Counted from the first letter of the stretch, positions 1 to 5,978 are shown. The stretch is 9,169 nt of DNA from Methanobacterium sp. UBA410 (GCA_002498385.1 DAHH01000001.1:8670-17838); one strand, 5' to 3'. Notes: generated by a model from the sequence alone, not told the origin. Program-made: numbers and translations.

Positions 1-35
1 TTTTGTTCAAAATATTCTTCAAAATATCTTATCAT

Positions 36-977
36 TTAGATTGTTACCAATGCAAGGTAAGTGAATATCAACCATACCGCAATCAAAAGAGCTGTTGTTT
101 TAAGGGGTAACTTTCTAAACTCCATCTTTGATATTTTCAAAATAGTATGCCAGCTTAAAACTATCAGGATAATCAGGAAAATGGTGTTAACGATCCCGAT
201 TATGTTTAGGGGATCCTTGTACCTGACGTAGACCCATACAATTGTTGTTATGAAAATTCCAAGCCACATCACGGGTTTTATGATTGCACTGACCTTGATG
301 GTTAGTTTTGCTGTTTCTTCTGACTTTCTGGATTTTATGAGCATGGAGAAGAGCACCAGCACCGATCCAAATGCAAGAATCACTCCTAAAAATTCAAAAA
401 ATAGGATAGAAACCGGTTTTTCAAAGAAACTCTCCTTAAGCAGGGGTATTGTGAAAAGTGCAGTTAGAGATTCTTCCAGTGGGAAAGATTCCACATCTCC
501 AATTGCAATGACGTATTTTCCCTGGTTTTCCTGGTTGAATACCTTTATGTAGTAGGTTCCAGCTGGAAGGTTGATTGTATCCTCAGGTCCCTTGAGGTAG
601 TTGTCACCTCCAAATTCTTCAAAGTAAGCCTGCCAGTTGGCATTTGTTCCATTAACAAGGGTTATGCTATTTCCAGTTGAATCCAGGACGCCTGCAGATA
701 TGAAGTTTCCATTTATTCCGGGACTTACAGGTACAAGCAGGTTTAGGTAGAGTTTAAAGGCTTTATCAGAGTCTATCCTATAATAATCAGGTTTTCCATG
801 GAGCTGGGAGTAGAAAGCCTGTGATAATTCCGGGTTCTGCACCACTATGGGGTTTTCATATGAAACATTGACGGCAGTTTCCAGACGCGGTTGGTAGGCA
901 ACAACAAGCGATAAGGATACCAGCAGTAAAATGCAGCAAGCAGCCAGCAACCCCACACGAAACCTTGAATAGTTCAT
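36..977 (-). CDS. Predicted envelope membrane protein: N-terminal anchor, extracytoplasmic beta-type domain, four C-terminal helices
   Basis: I do not recognise a named family. The 313-residue product begins with a hydrophobic segment (about residues 9-28) that would act as signal sequence or signal anchor. Residues about 30-175 are polar, carry N-x-S/T sites and end in a strand-rich stretch (YYIKVFNQENQGKYVIAIGD, residues 142-161). That stretch resembles pre-peptidase C-terminal (PPC-like) beta-sandwich domains, and the resemblance is by eye only. Four hydrophobic helices follow (about 190-213, 233-251, 258-280, 291-312), with a basic loop at 214-219. The likely topology is an outward-facing sensor or binding domain on a membrane bundle. 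The ATG at 977 sits just ahead of the signal-like segment and has no clear SD. A TATA-like element about 30 nt upstream suggests a leaderless or nearly leaderless mRNA. The gene is monocistronic as far as visible, and its role is unknown. Confidence 0.85.
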   Translation of the reverse strand: MNYSRFRVGLLAACCILLLVSLSLVVAYQPRLETAVNVSYENPIVVQNPELSQAFYSQLHGKPDYYRIDSDKAFKLYLNLLVPVSPGINGNFISAGVLDSTGNSITLVNGTNANWQAYFEEFGGDNYLKGPEDTINLPAGTYYIKVFNQENQGKYVIAIGDVESFPLEESLTALFTIPLLKESFFEKPVSILFFEFLGVILAFGSVLVLFSMLIKSRKSEETAKLTIKVSAIIKPVMWLGIFITTIVWVYVRYKDPLNIIGIVNTIFLIILIVLSWHTILKISKMEFRKLPLKTTALLIAVWLIFTYLALVTI

Positions 978-1000
978 TGAATTAAATATGTGAGTATTAC

Positions 1001-1010
1001 TATTTAATTA
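1001..1010 (-). promoter_or_regulatory. Candidate TATA box for the 36-977 gene
   Basis: Read on the minus strand this is TAATTAAATA, centred about 28 nt before the ATG at 977. Archaeal transcription usually starts about 25 nt downstream of the TATA centre, so the mRNA would begin within a few bases of the start codon. That fits the absence of an SD. The surrounding DNA is AT-rich, so a chance match is possible. Confidence 0.35.
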
Positions 1011-1261
1011 TTCCTTGTCCCATTTGTGAACAACCTATTCCAAAAACAAATCGTATAGACATGCAAACATTTTATTCTCTCTGAAAATAGTGTGTAAAAC
1101 ATTATTTTTAATTAATAAATTAAATTTGTTTAAATTAAGTTCCATTAACCGGTTAAAGTTAAACTGAAAATTATGGGAGGATACCAAGATAAAAGATGAA
1201 GTTCATCTAACTGAATAAAGTTACAGGACACAACAAAGTTTAAATAAATTGAGGATAAGCA

Positions 1262-1270
1262 TTTTAATAC
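1262..1270 (+). promoter_or_regulatory. Candidate TATA box for the 71-residue protein gene
   Basis: TTTTAATAC lies about 55 nt before the ATG at 1321. A start site about 25 nt downstream (near 1291) would give a leader of about 30 nt that includes the GAGG at 1311-1314. The placement is good but the motif is weak in this AT-rich DNA. Confidence 0.35.
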
Positions 1271-1320
1271 ATGATCTTTGTATCTATGATCTCTTTATCT
1301 TACTGTATTAGAGGACCAAC

Positions 1321-1536
1321 ATGAACAACGAAGAAACATCCCTTAAAATCTATCAGGACCTTAAAAAAGATTATGAAGGCGTTGAAAAAATTTTAATGGA
1401 AGATGAAACTGTTTTCTGTATTTACGCAGATGATGATACCCTTTGGAGGATATTTGAGGATATTGAAAATGGTGTTACAAGCATTGAATTTAATGCAGGA
1501 AAAAACGAAGCACATTACCTCAGGGTCACGCCCTGA
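1321..1536 (+). CDS. Small acidic hypothetical protein (71 residues)
   Basis: I do not recognise this protein. It is soluble and rich in Asp/Glu. It begins with a likely helix (residues about 5-26, EETSLKIYQDLKKDYEGVEK), followed by strand-like stretches (TVFCIYAD, TSIEFNAG, HYLRVT) around a second helix near residues 41-50 (LWRIFEDIEN). This pattern is that of a small alpha/beta fold and not of a membrane protein. The ATG is supported by GAGG seven nucleotides upstream (1311-1314) and by a TATA-like element further up. A 5-bp hairpin (CAGGG/CCCTG, 1521-1535) covers the stop codon. It is a single gene: the next features downstream are a tandem repeat and a tRNA. The reading frame and SD make it believable, but nothing indicates function. 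Confidence 0.7.
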   Translation: MNNEETSLKIYQDLKKDYEGVEKILMEDETVFCIYADDDTLWRIFEDIENGVTSIEFNAGKNEAHYLRVTP

Positions 1537-1557
1537 AATTCGGGTCAACTTTAAATC

Positions 1558-1593
1558 TTATTTAGATCAATAGTTTTATTTAGATCAATAGTT
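1558..1593. repeat. Perfect 18-bp tandem duplication
   Basis: The unit TTATTTAGATCAATAGTT occurs at 1558-1575 and again, without spacer or mismatch, at 1576-1593. It lies between the stop of the 71-residue protein and the tRNA gene, so it disrupts nothing. Perfect identity suggests recent duplication, for example by replication slippage. Confidence 0.95.
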
Positions 1594-1666
1594 ACTGTGA
1601 ATGATTAACCAGACACCAAAAATGGACATTGCCAGGTTAATTAGTGTTTGAATCTAACATTTTTAT

Positions 1667-1752
1667 GCCGGGATAGTCTAGTCCGGGAAGGCGCAGGATT
1701 CGAAATCCTGTTGAGCATCTGCTCGTCCTGGGTTCAAATCCCAGTCCCGGCG
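1667..1752 (+). tRNA. tRNA-Ser, anticodon CGA
   Basis: The sequence folds as a class II tRNA of 86 nt. The acceptor stem is GCCGGGA (1667-1673) with TCCCGGC (1745-1751), and the discriminator base is G1752. The anticodon stem is CAGGA/TCCTG around loop TTCGAAA, placing the CGA anticodon at 1701-1703. A long variable arm forms GAGC-ATCT-GCTC (1713-1724), as expected for Ser. The T arm is CTGGG-TTCAAAT-CCCAG (1728-1744). CCA is not encoded and no intron is present. CGA reads UCG codons. Confidence 0.96.
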
Positions 1753-1759
1753 CTAACTC

Positions 1760-1772
1760 TTTTTAGTTTTTT
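1760..1772 (+). terminator. T-rich terminator after tRNA-Ser
   Basis: Two T runs (five at 1760-1764 and six at 1767-1772) begin 8 nt after the tRNA 3' end. Archaeal RNA polymerase commonly terminates at such oligo-T stretches without a hairpin. Confidence 0.6.
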
Positions 1773-1901
1773 AACTTTCTAACCTTGAATATGCAAGTTT
1801 TTTAGCTTCTTAAGATACAGGTTTATCTCAAAGATACTGGCATTGATATGGAACATATTTTGAAGAGTTCCAGATAACAGAAAAAAACTTGAACAACAAC
1901 G

Positions 1902-1908
1902 TATATAC
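1902..1908 (+). promoter_or_regulatory. Candidate TATA box for the PRC-barrel gene
   Basis: TATATAC stands 46-52 nt before the ATG at 1954. Start about 25 nt downstream (near 1930) would leave a leader of about 24 nt that contains the SD GGAGTGAT at 1941-1948. This is one of the better-placed promoter matches in the window. Confidence 0.45.
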
Positions 1909-1953
1909 GATTAAAAGTACAAGAGGTTGTATTACGTTCAGGAGTGATAAAAA

Positions 1954-2484
1954 ATGAAAATTAGTGAATTTATTGGAACAAAGGTCATAAGTAAGGATGC
2001 CAAAGACGTTGGTAAAGTTGAGGAACTCTCCATAAAACTAAAAAACGGTTTAGTTGACATGATATTCATGGTCGACACTATTTTCATTGTTACAGGTTCC
2101 AGCCTCTCCCCACTGAATAAGAAGTACATACCAGTAGCTGAAGAAGACATAGAAGCACTTGGAGACTACCTGCAGCTGAATTTAGATGCAGATGAAATTG
2201 AAAAAAGGTTTATTGGTAAAATCGAGGATCTTGTCCCAAAAGGTTCCCGTTTCAAGGATTTTAAGGAAAAAATCGTTCTAACCAAGGATGGTATTGAAGT
2301 TGGTAAAATAAGCGACATGATCCTGGATCCCAACGGCTGTTTAGTTCCAAGTGTAATTGTATCCACTGGCAAAACCTTCAACAAGAAAAAGTTGATGATC
2401 TGTGAGGAAGACATCGAAAGCATTGGCGACTACATGATACTAAAACTTGAGAAAGGTGATATAGAACAGAGAATTGTTGATTGA
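1954..2484 (+). CDS. Tandem PRC-barrel domain protein
   Basis: The 176-residue soluble protein consists of two copies of the PRC-barrel fold. Copy 1 spans about residues 1-85 (FIGTKVISKDAKDVGKVEEL near the start, KYIPVAEEDIEALGDYLQLN near the end). Copy 2 spans about 102-175 (EKIVLTKDGIEVGKISDMIL, then KLMICEEDIESIGDYMILKL). Both show the family pattern of G-x-x-V/I followed by a D-x-G/E-V-G-K strand pair, and both close with E-E-D-I-E-x-x-G-D-Y. PRC-barrels occur in RimM, photosynthetic reaction-centre H subunit and many small archaeal proteins of unknown role, usually as a binding module. A possible RNA or ribosome link here is analogy only. The ATG is fixed by GGAGTGAT five nucleotides upstream, a strong archaeal SD. 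The gene is monocistronic and convergent with the PsbP-like gene. Confidence 0.88.
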   Translation: MKISEFIGTKVISKDAKDVGKVEELSIKLKNGLVDMIFMVDTIFIVTGSSLSPLNKKYIPVAEEDIEALGDYLQLNLDADEIEKRFIGKIEDLVPKGSRFKDFKEKIVLTKDGIEVGKISDMILDPNGCLVPSVIVSTGKTFNKKKLMICEEDIESIGDYMILKLEKGDIEQRIVD

Positions 2485-2588
2485 TGAAAAATTTACAGTT
2501 AAATCTCTTGAGCATCCACCAACTTTAGAAATAAACAACAAGAAGTTTAAAAAAAATCTCTTAATAAAAAATCTCAAAACCCGCTTTA

Positions 2589-2637
2589 GTAAAAAAATAA
2601 TTTAAGAAAAATGGTAGGGATCAGCATTTAGCTGATC
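2589..2637 (-). terminator. Hairpin plus T-rich tail at the 3' end of the PsbP-like gene
   Basis: A perfect 7-bp stem, GATCAGC (2619-2625) with GCTGATC (2631-2637), has a 5-nt loop that holds most of the gene's stop codon. On the minus strand it is followed by a pyrimidine-rich stretch and then a run of seven T (around 2590-2598). It resembles an intrinsic terminator, although archaea mostly rely on the T run alone and the spacing is loose. Confidence 0.45.
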
Positions 2638-3161
2638 TTCAATGTTTTAACTATGGTATTATACGCTTGTTCTGTTTGATTCCTGGCATATGGTGGGCAT
2701 ATATACTCCACAGTGTAATAGTAATCACCGTTTTCAATTAAAGCTAGTTCTTTCGCCACATTTGGAGTGTAACTTCCCATCTGTGTGACTTCCATGTTGT
2801 TCAGTTGAAATGAGGATGTAGACGAGTTCGTTGTATTCATAAGAAATGCACTGGAACTTGGAATGTTTATGACACCAGCAGATTTTTTCTGCATCTGAAC
2901 GATGATATAACCCGGCTCTTTTGTGTTGCTACCATTTTCCTGGAAATTTGAAGTGAGGGTTACCTCTGAATAAACTGAATCATTGCTAAAGTTTCCAACT
3001 ACATGATCCTGGGTCCAGGTATTTGGATATTCAAAGTAAACATTTCCCGTCTGGAAGGTGCTGTTTCCGGATAATGAGACTGCAACAACGATTAAAATTA
3101 ACACAACCAGTATCACTATCCCTGGTAAAACATAACGATCTATATCCAATCTTATCACCAT
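2628..3161 (-). CDS. Membrane-anchored extracytoplasmic PsbP-like protein
   Basis: The 177-residue product has a charged N-terminus, one strongly hydrophobic helix (residues about 11-30) and an outside domain rich in Asn, Ser and Thr. That domain has seven N-x-S/T sites (N33, N57, N60, N77, N109, N112, N161), which fits S-layer or envelope glycosylation. VYFEYPNTW (41-49) opens the domain and AYNTIVKTLKI closes it, the pattern of the PsbP-like/DUF families that are abundant in methanobacteria, where their function is not known. The start is uncertain. The ATG at 3161 has only an A/T-rich upstream stretch, whereas the bases of codons 1-3 contain GGTGAT, a perfect methanogen SD. If used, that SD would serve the TTG of codon 5 (3149-3147) at very short spacing. 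Either choice leaves the anchor intact. Confidence 0.82.
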   Translation of the reverse strand: MVIRLDIDRYVLPGIVILVVLILIVVAVSLSGNSTFQTGNVYFEYPNTWTQDHVVGNFSNDSVYSEVTLTSNFQENGSNTKEPGYIIVQMQKKSAGVINIPSSSAFLMNTTNSSTSSFQLNNMEVTQMGSYTPNVAKELALIENGDYYYTVEYICPPYARNQTEQAYNTIVKTLKIS

Positions 3162-3186
3162 TTTTTAGAATTTTTCTAGAATTTTT

Positions 3187-3448
3187 GCATCAGTACTCGA
3201 TTAAAAACTTGGTTAAATTTTTTCTTAAATAAAAGATAAACTTCAAAGCATAAATAATTTGATGAAAATCCGTATGGCCCTTCTGATGATGAAATTTTTG
3301 CTGATTGTGGATTGCAGCCAAAAAATCGGTGAACAAGACTAAATTTTGTGGAAGAAAAAATGAAACTGAACTTAGAAATTTAATTCTTTTGCTAAAAAAA
3401 GGGAAATTTCTTTCAAAAATGATAAACCGGTGCCTTTGATCCCTTTGA
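3187..3448. other. Intergenic stretch with a short coding-like remnant
   Basis: No complete gene is visible. At 3258-3332 (+) one frame stays open for 24 codons and reads NPYGPSDDEIFADCGLQPKN. This looks protein-like and is less AT-rich than its surroundings, but it has no start codon and is closed by stops on both sides. It may be the decayed fragment of a gene. The 5' end of the stretch should hold the promoter of the PsbP-like gene. Two copies of TAGAATTTTT (3166-3175, 3177-3186) sit immediately before that gene. Confidence 0.4.
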
Positions 3449-3969
3449 TCAAATGTTCAAGAGATAAACTATGTAATTTAAATAGAAAGCTATGCTGACC
3501 CAGACTATGTAAGGTACAAGTAGCCCAGACTATGTAAGGTACAAGTAGAATTCCAGCTGGTTTTGATATAAACATAGAAAGCTATGATGTTTGCAAGTAT
3601 CGCTATCCACAGTATCACTATAAAGGCACTCAGGATAGCGTGGAAGCTGAAGAATACAATTGACCAGAGCAGGTTCAGCACGAGCTGCACCCCAAAGATC
3701 AAAACGGCAAATCTCACATCTCTTCTTCCCAGACCCTGACGCCACGCCAAATAAAGGGCTAATCCCATCAATATGAATAAAATGGTCCATATAGGTGCAA
3801 AAACCCAGTTTGATGGTGCCCACAACGGTTTAACCAGTGAAGCATGCCAATGTTGGTATCTAGGGCTTGCTGCAATGGATCCTAAAAAACCAACGATGAG
3901 GGTATCAAAACAAAACAATGACGAGCTTTGGAACTTCAGCCAAGCTAAATCGATCCAAATTTCATCCAT
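3449..3969 (-). pseudogene. Frame-disrupted TspO/MBR (tryptophan-rich sensory protein) gene
   Basis: TspO/MBR proteins are five-helix membrane proteins that bind porphyrins and related ligands. The frame from 3969 to 3505 encodes 154 residues carrying the family core: GFLGS, then KPLWAPSNWVFAPIWTILF (47-65), then QLVLNLLWS (95-103) and helix 4. After AFYVYI the frame becomes nonsense and stops. A neighbouring frame supplies the missing helix 5 (KPAGILLVPYIVW), and it is broken again by a 25-bp tandem duplication (3499-3548). Removing one base within 3561-3575 and one 25-bp copy gives GILLVPYIVW followed by VSIAFYLNYIVYLLNI and a stop at 3449. That is a normal TspO C-terminus, 164 residues in all from 3969. 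The N-terminus may hold a third lesion near 3907-3915: another frame there reads AEVPKLVIVLF, a better TspO beginning. A truncated four-helix product could still be made but is probably non-functional. Confidence 0.85.
3499..3548. repeat. Perfect 25-bp tandem duplication inside the TspO gene
   Basis: Positions 3499-3523 and 3524-3548 are identical over 25 bp, beginning CCCAGACTATG and ending GTACAAGTAG. As 25 is not a multiple of three, the duplication shifts the reading frame just after the VPYIVW motif of helix 5. Deleting either copy restores the family's C-terminal sequence, so the single-copy state is ancestral. Confidence 0.97.
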
Positions 3970-4156
3970 CCATTGCTTTACATTTTTTTCCTTTTTTTAA
4001 CTGCCTTTGACTTTATTTTTTTTAAATCCATTTTATCATTCAATTCATTATTCAATTCACTGATTTTATAAGTCCAACAATATTTTCAACATCCACCAAC
4101 TTTCATATTGATAAAAAATAAAAGTATTTACCATCAAAAACATACATAAAAGGTGC

Positions 4157-4163
4157 TATATAA
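4157..4163 (+). promoter_or_regulatory. TATA box without an established gene
   Basis: TATATAA would direct transcription to start near 4185, on the plus strand, toward the convergent MBL-rhodanese gene. The product would be either the 45-codon ORF beginning at 4194 or a short non-coding RNA. Confidence 0.4.
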
Positions 4164-4193
4164 GGATATTTACCTTTAAAAGCTATTCTACTT

Positions 4194-4331
4194 ATGTATT
4201 GTTCATTTATTAACTTATCATATTCTTTTTTACTCATGGAGGGGAATTTCAGTATTTTCAAGGTCCATCACCCACAAACACTGGATCGTGTAATTGACAG
4301 GTTATTACTATTTAATGAACTGTTAATGTAA
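4194..4331 (+). CDS. Doubtful 45-residue ORF
   Basis: The ATG at 4194 is about 34 nt after the centre of a TATA box and opens a frame of 45 codons to TAA at 4329-4331. A second in-frame ATG at 4236 would give 31 residues, containing FKVHHPQTLDRVIDRLLLFN. The second half looks like an amphipathic helix and the first half is hydrophobic. No SD precedes either start, and I recognise no family. It could be a small protein from a nearly leaderless mRNA, a decayed gene end or chance. I list it because of the promoter in front. Confidence 0.2.
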   Translation: MYCSFINLSYSFLLMEGNFSIFKVHHPQTLDRVIDRLLLFNELLM

Positions 4332-4359
4332 ATAACTTGGTAGAAACACATAAATTAGT

Positions 4360-4366
4360 AAAAAAA
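4360..4366 (-). terminator. Oligo-T terminator of the MBL-rhodanese gene
   Basis: Seven consecutive T on the minus strand, about 40 nt past the stop codon at 4407, fit a simple archaeal oligo-T terminator. No strong hairpin precedes it. Confidence 0.4.
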
Positions 4367-4406
4367 GTTAAACTGCATTAATCCTGCTTTGATCCGGGCT
4401 GTCTGA

Positions 4407-5777
4407 TCAGTCCTGTTTTAAGGGATAACCAGCTTTTTTCCAGGATTTCATGCCACCCAAAACATTTGTAACCCTTTTATAACCGTTGATTTTCAATAGA
4501 GATGCTGCAATACTGGCCTTGTAACCAGCATCACAATAAACAATCACAGGCTTACCATGGGGCACTTCTGCAAGACGATCCTTCAAAAGCCCCACGTATA
4601 TATTGTGTGCTCCTTCCACGTGTCCCTTCTCCCAATCTGTTTCCTTTCTAACATCCAACAGGAACATGTATTTATCCTTTTGTTTTAACTTCCTGAGATC
4701 ATGTACAGAACATGTCTTGAGAGTTTCCACAGCGCCAGCACCCTTGAACCAGAGGGAAAAACCGCCTGAAAGATATCCATATATGTTGTCATATCCTAAA
4801 CGAATGAGAAATCTCTTCACCTTATCCATGGAGTTCTTTTTATCGCCCACTATAACAATGGGATCCTCGTAGTTCAGAAACCAGCCTGCAAATGCTGGAA
4901 GGCCCTCCAACCATATGTTAAGTGTGTCGGGTATGTGTCCACCAGCAAAGGCCGTTGGACTGCGGATATCCACAACTTGGGCACCATCTTCCATGGAGCT
5001 GCTCATTTCATCCATGCCTAGGGGTTTGAGGTAGGGAAGTTTGCAGAGCAATCTGGGCCCTTCCCTGTTGTTAACCTCCATTTTCTTGAAATATGGGGGC
5101 ACATAGAGTTTTTCATTCATTTTATATTCAATGAACTCTTTTTTATTCTTTTTAAAGATTTGATTCGTTTTTTTCTCATATCCCACTGTTGTAAGTTCTT
5201 GTTCGCGTATTTCAGCCCCGCAAACTGAACCTGAACCATGAGCAGGACATAATATAACTCCATCACCAAGGGGCAGTATCTTCTGGAAGAGGCTTTCATG
5301 GAGCTTTTCAGCCATTCCTGGGATCTGTTCCTCACCGTAAAGGTCACACCTTCCAACTTCACCTGCAAAGAGGGTGTCGCCTGTGAAAACCATGTAAACA
5401 TCATCTGAAACATCTGTATCGCACAGTTTCAGGGATATGCTGTCATGGGTGTGACCCGGTGTTTCCATAACTTCCAAAATTAGACTTCCAATTTGAAATT
5501 TGTCTCCATCCTCTAAAAAATCACCATATTTAAAATCAAGTCCTGAACTGTGATGTATTTTTGCTCCAACAATCTCTGAAAGTTCTAACGATCCTGCGAT
5601 GTAATCCTCGTTTCTGTGGGTTTCGAAGATGTGTTCTATCTTCAGATCGTTCTTTTCTGCAAGCTTCAGATAGTCATCACAGTCCCGTTTAGGGTCAATA
5701 ACTGCTGCGGATCCTTTGGAACCTAAAAAGTAGGATTTATGTGCGATACCTGCAGATCTTATAATTTTAAATATCAT
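4407..5777 (-). CDS. MBL-fold hydrolase fused to two rhodanese domains (persulfide dioxygenase/sulfurtransferase-like)
   Basis: The 456-residue soluble protein has an MBL domain (about 1-200), a linker, rhodanese 1 (about 255-350) and rhodanese 2 (about 355-454). This is the architecture of ETHE1/CstB-type enzymes, which oxidise persulfides and transfer sulfane sulfur. The usual THxHxDH motif reads THRNEDY: H54 and D58 are kept, and the other two histidines are replaced by N56 and Y59. With H109 (TPGHTHDS) and D134 (FTGDTLF) it keeps the three ligands that bind the single Fe(II) in ETHE1. H180 (CPAHGSGS) is also present. Rhodanese 1 has DIRSPTAFAGGHIP but no Cys in its active-site loop (IVIVGDKKN), so it is probably structural. 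Rhodanese 2 has LLDVR and the loop YCDAGYKAS with catalytic C415. GGAGG (CCTCC at 5785-5789) lies seven nucleotides before the ATG. The gene is divergent from the ABC operon. Exact substrate in an anaerobe is uncertain: sulfur transfer is as likely as oxidation. Confidence 0.92.
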   Translation of the reverse strand: MIFKIIRSAGIAHKSYFLGSKGSAAVIDPKRDCDDYLKLAEKNDLKIEHIFETHRNEDYIAGSLELSEIVGAKIHHSSGLDFKYGDFLEDGDKFQIGSLILEVMETPGHTHDSISLKLCDTDVSDDVYMVFTGDTLFAGEVGRCDLYGEEQIPGMAEKLHESLFQKILPLGDGVILCPAHGSGSVCGAEIREQELTTVGYEKKTNQIFKKNKKEFIEYKMNEKLYVPPYFKKMEVNNREGPRLLCKLPYLKPLGMDEMSSSMEDGAQVVDIRSPTAFAGGHIPDTLNIWLEGLPAFAGWFLNYEDPIVIVGDKKNSMDKVKRFLIRLGYDNIYGYLSGGFSLWFKGAGAVETLKTCSVHDLRKLKQKDKYMFLLDVRKETDWEKGHVEGAHNIYVGLLKDRLAEVPHGKPVIVYCDAGYKASIAASLLKINGYKRVTNVLGGMKSWKKAGYPLKQD

Positions 5778-5908
5778 GATCCAGCCTCCATGCAGAATAC
5801 TGTGGGATCAAATAAGTTCAAGAAGTATCAGTCAGTATGGTCCGTTTGTATAATTTATTTCTCCAAAGTTATTAATAAATTGTTCAATGTTATTCTGGGA
5901 ATATATTA

Positions 5909-5931
5909 TTAATAAAAGGGGGGCTTATTAA
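5909..5931. promoter_or_regulatory. Inverted repeat overlapping a candidate TATA box of the ABC operon
   Basis: TTAATAA (5909-5915) and TTATTAA (5925-5931) form a perfect 7-bp inverted repeat around a spacer that contains six G. The right arm overlaps TTAAATAA (5928-5935), a TATA candidate that would start the mRNA near 5957 and leave a leader with the SD-like GGGTG. A second candidate, TATTTAAAA at 5949-5957, would give a nearly leaderless mRNA. A regulator bound to the repeat would block TBP. That is inference from position, and AT-rich repeats arise easily by chance. Confidence 0.35.
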
Positions 5932-5978
5932 ATAAAAAGTGCAAAAGATATTTAAAAGATTTTTTGTAGGGTGCTACC

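Larger units (their letters stand above)
978..1320. other. Intergenic region between divergent genes, with a 12-bp palindrome
   Basis: No convincing gene lies in these 343 bp. The stretch is AT-rich, apart from a perfect palindrome TTAACCGGTTAA at 1145-1156, roughly midway between the two divergent starts. Around 1173-1180 there is an SD-like GGGAGG, but the reading frames after it close within about ten codons. Promoters for the two flanking genes are expected here, one near each end. Confidence 0.6.
3970..4406. other. AT-rich intergenic region with an isolated TATA box
   Basis: No gene of recognisable function lies here. Positions 3980-4030 are T-rich. A short direct repeat (ATTCAATTCA) occurs near 4040-4060. 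A well-formed TATATAA is at 4157-4163 and precedes only the doubtful small ORF at 4194-4331. The right end carries the 3' flank of the MBL-rhodanese gene. Confidence 0.6.

Noticed and set aside
1173..1211. SD-like GGGAGG with a short open frame after it
   Set aside because: All frames close within about ten codons, so no leader peptide or gene can be supported.
3287..3370. C/D-box sRNA: ATGATGA (C box-like) followed by CTGA motifs
   Set aside because: The D'-like CTGA is too close (about 8 nt) and the next CTGA too far (about 80 nt from the C box). No K-turn arrangement or paired C'/D' boxes can be built.
3372..3575. A separate 67-residue minus-strand gene
   Set aside because: Its first part (KPAGILLVPYIVW) is helix 5 of the broken TspO gene read in a shifted frame, and the rest follows the 25-bp duplication out of frame. 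It is not an independent gene.
2513..4103. 14-nt identity CATCCACCAACTTT at 2513-2526 and 4090-4103
   Set aside because: Both copies lie in AT-rich intergenic DNA without further flanking identity. One match of this length in 9 kb of biased composition can arise by chance.
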